Positions 59,788 through 64,000 of a stretch of 64,000 nucleotides of DNA are shown here, in pieces. The position numbers and the translations under genes are program-made. This DNA comes from Yaniella halotolerans DSM 15476 (lineage in GTDB: Bacteria; Actinomycetota; Actinomycetes; Actinomycetales; Micrococcaceae). The stretch is from NCBI RefSeq assembly GCF_000420805.1, contig NZ_ATVQ01000001.1:806001-870000 (forward strand), written 5' to 3'. The notes under the pieces are model-generated. The model ran no database searches, was not told the origin of the DNA, and saw only the letters and a program-made list of their open reading frames with translations. Numbering within the stretch: the stretch's first letter is position 1; each line of letters starts with the position of its first letter.

Positions 59788-60834
59788 TTAGTTTTGCTCC
59801 GCGTTTTCGATCGCTTCGTCAATCATGGGTTGATACCGTTCCAACGTCCACGGGACCGTCAACGGATTGATCATCGACGACGCCGTCACAAACGCTTGAT
59901 CTTCGGAGGCCACGACGGCGTCATTTTCTATCGCCGGGATGCTGGCGTAAAGGTCTTGGGATTCAGTTTCTTCACGGTTGGCTTCGTCCATATAGAAGGT
60001 GAAGATCAGATCCGAATCCGCCAACTTATCGGCATTTTCCAAACCAATCAGCGCCGACTGGGTTCCCGGTTCGTCATAGTCTGCACGCAATTCTTCAACC
60101 ACCGGATCAGGCGTCAGCCCAAGCTCCGAGACCATGGCCACGCGCTGCTCTTCAGGGTAGAACACACCCAGCGTGCCCGGCCCGGTGTTGTAAATGTAGG
60201 AGAACGTGACGTCTTCGTAGTCCTCGTTCCGTGCCTCATCGAACTGGGATTCAATGTCATCGATCAGTCCCTGGGCTTCTTCTTCCTGACCCATGGCTTC
60301 ACCGATAATCTCGATTTGCTGTTCCCATTCGGTGGTCCAAGGCTGTTCCGGATACGCAACGGTCGGTGCAATATCCGACAGCAGGTCATACTGCTCCTGC
60401 GTCACCCCCGACCACGGTGCCAAAATCAGATCGGGTTCCAGCTCCACAATGGCTTCGATGTCGAGTTCGGTCGCACCGGTGAAGAGTTCTGGCAGCTCAT
60501 CGCCACGTTCGGTGACTTCCTCTTGGATCCAGGGCAGATACCCCGAATCATCGGCGCCCCACGTGTACTCTTCCATGCCCACCGGCGTGGTGCCCAGCGC
60601 GATCGCGGTTTCGGTCGAACCCTGGCCCAGGGTCACGATGCGTTCCGGTTCCTCTTCGATCGTGGCGGTTCCCAGCGCACTGTCGATGGTCACCGGTTCC
60701 CAATCGCCGTTGCCCGACGATGTATTTTCGTCGTCGTCACCCGAACAGGCACTCAGGGCCATGCTCGCGGTAAACGCAATGGCCAGCGCACTACGCCAGC
60801 GCCGGTGCGGCCGTGTTGCCGTGGAAGTTGTCAT
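59788..60834 (-). CDS. Iron-siderophore binding lipoprotein
   Basis: A 348-residue exported lipoprotein. The signal peptide ends in a lipobox LSAC followed by SGDDDE. The FepB/FhuD-type fold has RIVTLGQGSTETAIALGTTPVGM, VELEPDLILAPWSG, and a C-terminal NPLTVPWTLERYQPMIDEA helix. It binds a ferric siderophore for the two permeases. The ATG at 60834 follows AAGGAGAATT and overlaps the TGA of the upstream SIP gene (ATGA); an ATG nine codons earlier is less likely. Confidence 0.94.
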   Translation of the reverse strand: MTTSTATRPHRRWRSALAIAFTASMALSACSGDDDENTSSGNGDWEPVTIDSALGTATIEEEPERIVTLGQGSTETAIALGTTPVGMEEYTWGADDSGYLPWIQEEVTERGDELPELFTGATELDIEAIVELEPDLILAPWSGVTQEQYDLLSDIAPTVAYPEQPWTTEWEQQIEIIGEAMGQEEEAQGLIDDIESQFDEARNEDYEDVTFSYIYNTGPGTLGVFYPEEQRVAMVSELGLTPDPVVEELRADYDEPGTQSALIGLENADKLADSDLIFTFYMDEANREETESQDLYASIPAIENDAVVASEDQAFVTASSMINPLTVPWTLERYQPMIDEAIENAEQN

Positions 60835-61796
60835 AATTCTCCTTGAGATGTGCAGTAGCAATTCGAAGCGCCTGTGAGTTGGCCGCGCATGGCGACGCCG
60901 TGCCGCCAGTACCCCATGAAGGCCACTTGGGCTCGGTCAACGCCAACTTCACGCACCAAAAATCTGCGCAAACGTTTGATGACGCCGCTCTCACCGGCAA
61001 TCCAGTAGTACGTGCCGGATTGTGGTGCAGCAGCCTCGGTAAGTTCTTCGCCCGACGCCGAAAACACCGGTGTTTCCCACAGCAGATCATCCGAAGACTC
61101 ATCTGATGCGTCTGGTTCAACATGCCAGCCCAGGGCATCGGCCAGCGGTTCACCAGCCGATGCTGCACCACGTGGCAACCAGGTAACCTTCGCATCGCCC
61201 GGAGCGTCGATCGTCAGCCGGTCGGCGGATTCGGGAACTTCAATATAGGCGCACACCCGGGGTGCCGCTGTCGTCGCTTTGAGGTCTTCAACGATCCGAG
61301 CAATGGCAGGTGCCGCGGATTCGTCCCCGAGTAGGACGACCTCATCGGCGTCACCGGGAGCGAATTCAATGCCCGATTGTGGTTGCCCGTGTCGTGGTGC
61401 GACCAGCAGTAATTCGGAGCCCACTTCGGCCTCTGCCGCCCAGGCCGCTGCGGGGCCAGTCGAGCCGTTGTCTGCGAAGTGCAGCACAAAGTCGACAGTG
61501 AGACGAGTGGTGTCATCCTGCCGGACCAGGTCCCTGATCGAATAGGTGCGCATGATGCCGCGTTCGTGATCCGGCAGCGCCAGCCACTGTTGATACCAGT
61601 CCTCCGAGTCGGGAATATCCGGAAGCGCCCCGGCAGTATTGGGCAAAATCAATTTGATTCGTTGATCGTAGAACGGACCGTCGGTGGCCAGGTCCTGCAG
61701 CTCCTGGCCGGAAAACGTGATTCTGCGGAACGTGGAGGATAGGTCTTCAATTGATTCAACTATTCCGCGGACGGGGCCGTGGGCACCACTCATCAT
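60831..61796 (-). CDS. Siderophore-interacting protein (NAD(P)H-dependent ferric-siderophore reductase)
   Basis: A 321-residue flavoprotein of the SIP/ViuB family that releases iron from imported siderophores by reduction. The FAD motif is MRTYSIRD, the nucleotide part has VVLLGDESAAPAIARIVE and YWIAGESGVIKRLRRFLV, and the chain has the typical GYWRHG near the C-terminus. The last residues, QLTGASNCYCTSQGEL, carry two cysteines and look like a low-similarity tail. The ATG at 61796 follows CAAGGAGCCGCC. It is the first gene of the iron operon and lies next to a DtxR-type box. Confidence 0.94.
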   Translation of the reverse strand: MMSGAHGPVRGIVESIEDLSSTFRRITFSGQELQDLATDGPFYDQRIKLILPNTAGALPDIPDSEDWYQQWLALPDHERGIMRTYSIRDLVRQDDTTRLTVDFVLHFADNGSTGPAAAWAAEAEVGSELLLVAPRHGQPQSGIEFAPGDADEVVLLGDESAAPAIARIVEDLKATTAAPRVCAYIEVPESADRLTIDAPGDAKVTWLPRGAASAGEPLADALGWHVEPDASDESSDDLLWETPVFSASGEELTEAAAPQSGTYYWIAGESGVIKRLRRFLVREVGVDRAQVAFMGYWRHGVAMRGQLTGASNCYCTSQGEL

Positions 61797-61871
61797 GGCG
61801 GCTCCTTGCAATGGGCTGTACGGGCTGCGATCAACCACGGCATGCCGATAAGACAGCCATGCGATCTGTAA

Positions 61872-61890
61872 TGAGGTTAGCCTACCCTAA
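61872..61890. promoter_or_regulatory. DtxR/IdeR iron box
   Basis: TGAGGTTAGCCTACCCTAA matches the 19-base DtxR consensus TTAGGTTAGCCTAACCTAA at 17 positions. It lies between the iron operon and the divergent MFS gene, 76 bases from the SIP start and 41 from the MFS start, so iron-loaded repressor could silence both. Confidence 0.88.
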
Positions 61891-61930
61891 GACAAATGTT
61901 TTTCACCAGTCACTGTTACACTGACTCGTT

Positions 61931-63172
61931 GTGCACTCCTCCAAGCCCAAACTTCTCCGTAGACGTCCGCGCCCTCTTCAGACGCAAATCAGCGAAAAGC
62001 GTCGCCTGATTGTCATGGTGGCGATGTCGCTGGGTGCCTTCGGCATCGGGACCACCGAGTTCGTCTCGATGGGCTTGCTCAGTATGATCGCCGAGGATTT
62101 TCAGATAACCGAGGACACCGCCGGCGTGATCATCACGTCCTACGCCCTGGGTGTGGTTATCGGCGCGCCGCTTATTACCGCACTGACCGGCCGGGTTCCG
62201 CGGCGTCGACTCCTGCTGATCCTGATGGCTGCGTTCACGATCGGCAATGGCTTATCTGTTTTCGCCGATAACTACCAAGTGCTCCTTCTCGCCCGGTTCA
62301 TTGCAGGACTCCCCCACGGCGCATACTTCTCGGTCGCCGGCCTGTCCGCAGCTTCGATGGCACCCGTTGCCCAGCGCGGTCGAGCAGTGGCGTTTATCAG
62401 CATGGGCCTCTCCGTTGCCACGGTTGTTGGTGTTCCAGCGGCTCAAGCCTTGGGGGCAGCACTCGGTTGGCCTGCCGCCTACGCACTGGTGGCGCTCATC
62501 GGACTGACAACGATCGGGGCGCTGTGGTTCTTGATGCCCCATATGACGAAGATGCGTCCGACGAATCCTGCCACCGAACTTGGTGCGCTGAAGCGCAGTC
62601 AGGTGTGGCTCACCTTGGCGATGGGGACCGTGGGGTTTGGTGGCATGTTCGCCGTTTACACGTATATTTCGTGGACCATGACGGAACGTGCCGGTTTGGA
62701 CCCGTCTTGGATCTGGCTGGTGCTGATGGTGTATGGGGTTGGTTCGGTTGCGGGCAACTGGTTCGGTGGCCGGTTGGCCGACCGGAACCTGGAATTTGGC
62801 ATCCTGTTTGCACTGCTGATGATCGCGACCGCTCTTACCGCGTTCTACTTCACGTCAGCACATCCGGTGCTTGGCGTCATCAATTTTGGGGTGGTCGGGT
62901 TCTTTGGCACCAGCCTTGTTCCGAGCTTACAAATCCGGCTTATGGATGTTGCCGGTGATGCTCAAACGCTTGCGGCTGCCCTGAACCATTCGGCGCTGAA
63001 CCTTGCCAATGCGGCTGGTGCTGCGATCGGCGGGCTGGTGATCTCAGCAGGGTTCAGTTATTCGGCTCCAGCTCTAGCGGGAACCGCACTCGCCTTGGCC
63101 GCCGTCGGCGTTTGGGTACCGACCTTTTTCTTGCGACGGCGACAGTTGAGTTCTGCAGAAGACAAGTCTTAG
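61931..63172 (+). CDS. MFS transporter, iron-box associated (possible siderophore exporter)
   Basis: A 413-residue, 12-helix MFS protein of the DHA1/AraJ type. Landmarks are LGAFGIGTTEFVSMGLL, SYALGVVIGAPLITALTGRVPRR, ARFIAGLPHGAYFSVAG and FGGRLADRNLEFG. The N-terminal 25 residues are basic and come before the first helix. The start is GTG with no strong ribosome site. The DtxR-type box 41 bases upstream and the divergent siderophore operon suggest it exports a siderophore or related compound under iron limitation; the sequence alone would allow a drug or sugar exporter. Its stop overlaps the convergent gene by four bases. Confidence 0.85.
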   Translation: MHSSKPKLLRRRPRPLQTQISEKRRLIVMVAMSLGAFGIGTTEFVSMGLLSMIAEDFQITEDTAGVIITSYALGVVIGAPLITALTGRVPRRRLLLILMAAFTIGNGLSVFADNYQVLLLARFIAGLPHGAYFSVAGLSAASMAPVAQRGRAVAFISMGLSVATVVGVPAAQALGAALGWPAAYALVALIGLTTIGALWFLMPHMTKMRPTNPATELGALKRSQVWLTLAMGTVGFGGMFAVYTYISWTMTERAGLDPSWIWLVLMVYGVGSVAGNWFGGRLADRNLEFGILFALLMIATALTAFYFTSAHPVLGVINFGVVGFFGTSLVPSLQIRLMDVAGDAQTLAAALNHSALNLANAAGAAIGGLVISAGFSYSAPALAGTALALAAVGVWVPTFFLRRRQLSSAEDKS

Positions 63173-63849
63173 GCAGATGCGTTCGGATTAGATTCCAGGA
63201 GTTGGTCCACAACTGTTGGGTATTGCAGTTTGCTGTGGTCCGCTATGGCTTCTGCGGTTGCGGCGAAGAGGTATACCGCTGCTCGCCCGACCTCACGCGT
63301 GTTGTGCGTCGTGACCATCTTGTCTCGGGAATGGAATGCACGCCCTTGCATCGCGAATGTTTGAATATCCTGGGCTGCAGCTCGTGTGGCGTCTGAGAGT
63401 TCGGGCAGACGCACGATACCGAGTGCTGTTCGCAATTTCGTGTTGGTGTATATCGAGTCGAGCGTCTCCAAGGTTAGACCCGTGACGTAAGTATTGCTTG
63501 GAAGAATTGCTGTCGGCTCCAGCGGTAGGGAGCGCAGCATGCTCTCTGCTTGCGCCGGTTGCTGTTGATACAGGGCTTCGGAGATGTCGCGTATCGTATC
63601 AACCGTCAATGTACGAGCATCACCGACAGGGGTATGTGCTTCCAATTGATGGCGTTCTATTGCCCGGGTCATGGCCGCGTGCAATTCATCGGGATCGACA
63701 TTGGGGAGGTCGTGGATGTCGATTCCGTCAGCGGCCAGTAAGGGTTTTAGTTCTTCTAAGACCTCGTCAATTGCCTCGGGATCACGTTGCATCCGTGCTA
63801 GCAGATCGGCGTCATCCGCTTCGTCGAAAGGGGGCTTCGCTTTATCCAT
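63169..63849 (-). CDS. Hypothetical acidic helical protein
   Basis: A 226-residue soluble protein that I do not recognise. The first half is acidic and helical (FDEADDADLLARMQRDPEAIDEVLEELKPLLAADG, split by eye). The second half has TIRDISEALYQQQPAQAESM, LPSNTYVTGLTLETLDSIYTNT and a helical tail ending LLESNPNASA. No signal peptide, membrane helix or known catalytic motif is visible. The start ATG lies 64 bases beyond the stop of the partial gene at the right edge on the same strand. Confidence 0.7.
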   Translation of the reverse strand: MDKAKPPFDEADDADLLARMQRDPEAIDEVLEELKPLLAADGIDIHDLPNVDPDELHAAMTRAIERHQLEAHTPVGDARTLTVDTIRDISEALYQQQPAQAESMLRSLPLEPTAILPSNTYVTGLTLETLDSIYTNTKLRTALGIVRLPELSDATRAAAQDIQTFAMQGRAFHSRDKMVTTHNTREVGRAAVYLFAATAEAIADHSKLQYPTVVDQLLESNPNASA

Positions 63850-63912
63850 ACGGCGACAGTACCAGCCTCATTGGCAGAACGCAGTCTCCAAATGGACCGT
63901 CGCGAGGCATGT

Positions 63913-64000
63913 TCATGAATTCCAGTACAAGTTTCTGAGCAGTGGCTGGTCCGGGTCGAGCCATTTGGCCGGCCGGAAATATGTCACTCCATCAATTTTG
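63913..64000 (-). CDS. C-terminal fragment of an unidentified protein, possibly HNH-endonuclease (DUF222) type
   Basis: A frame open from the right edge ends in a TGA at 63915-63913 and reads KIDGVTYFRPAKWLDPDQPL then LRNLYWNS. This tail pattern, with FRPxxWLDP and RNxYW, is similar to ends of the DUF222/HNH endonucleases frequent in Micrococcales, as I recall them. The body of the gene is outside the window, so the call is weak. Confidence 0.4.
   Translation of the reverse strand, partial: KIDGVTYFRPAKWLDPDQPLLRNLYWNS

Overview
The window is a stretch of chromosome from a moderately high-GC actinobacterium, most likely from the Micrococcales (Micrococcaceae-like). The lineage call is an inference. 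It rests on a near-perfect DtxR/IdeR iron box, a LAxTG-type sortase motif, a LigD with the order polymerase-phosphoesterase-ligase, a fused QsuB-type dehydroshikimate dehydratase, and frequent GTG/TTG starts. No rRNA, phage, transposase or CRISPR array was seen. Both ends cut through genes.

Layout. 1-4.1 kb: an IclR regulator (cut by the left edge) faces an operon of a ferredoxin-type reductase, a CYP199A-like P450 and an ABC-type binding lipoprotein, probably for 4-methoxybenzoate-like acids. 4.1-9.5 kb: a GNAT enzyme, an MHS-type transporter, an enoyl-CoA hydratase and PaaZ. The transporter and paaZ promoters share a PaaR-like operator. 9.5-12.7 kb: a YdcF-type membrane protein, a hotdog thioesterase and MgtE. 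12.9-18.1 kb: a duplicated block in which two 517-residue LuxR-type regulators are each followed by an identical tRNA-Glu/Asp/Phe array, with a GDPD gene in the first copy. 18.3-24 kb: a GntR regulator, a secreted NlpC/P60 hydrolase, a UspA protein, and a small operon (thiamine-binding protein, GNAT, spermidine-synthase-like). 24-31 kb: pta-ackA, then divergent ku and ligD for end joining. 31-41 kb: an EcsC-like protein, two degenerate enzymes (an alpha/beta hydrolase and an endonuclease/phosphatase fold, each lacking its catalytic residues), DUF456, a DMT exporter, pdxS, azlCD, an MFS transporter, a TIGR03084 protein and a PCD-VOC fusion. 41-49.9 kb: two related secreted proteins with Ig-like repeats (one sortase-anchored), a SatD operon, a lactate permease, an aldo-keto reductase and small membrane proteins. 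49.9-57 kb: a quinate/shikimate locus (aroQ, an IclR regulator, qsuD, qsuB and a complete TRAP transporter). 57-63.2 kb: an iron-siderophore uptake operon and a divergent MFS gene on either side of an iron box. The right edge holds a hypothetical gene and the tail of another.

How it fits together. Three separate modules handle plant-type aromatic or hydroaromatic acids: the P450 locus (to 4-hydroxybenzoate), the PaaZ locus (ring cleavage of phenylacetyl-CoA) and the quinate/shikimate locus (to protocatechuate). The first and third should meet at protocatechuate, but no pca ring-cleavage genes lie in the window. Acetyl-CoA overflow (pta-ackA), lactate transport and iron uptake are ordinary companions. 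The least explained features are the LuxR/tRNA duplication and the two degenerate enzymes.
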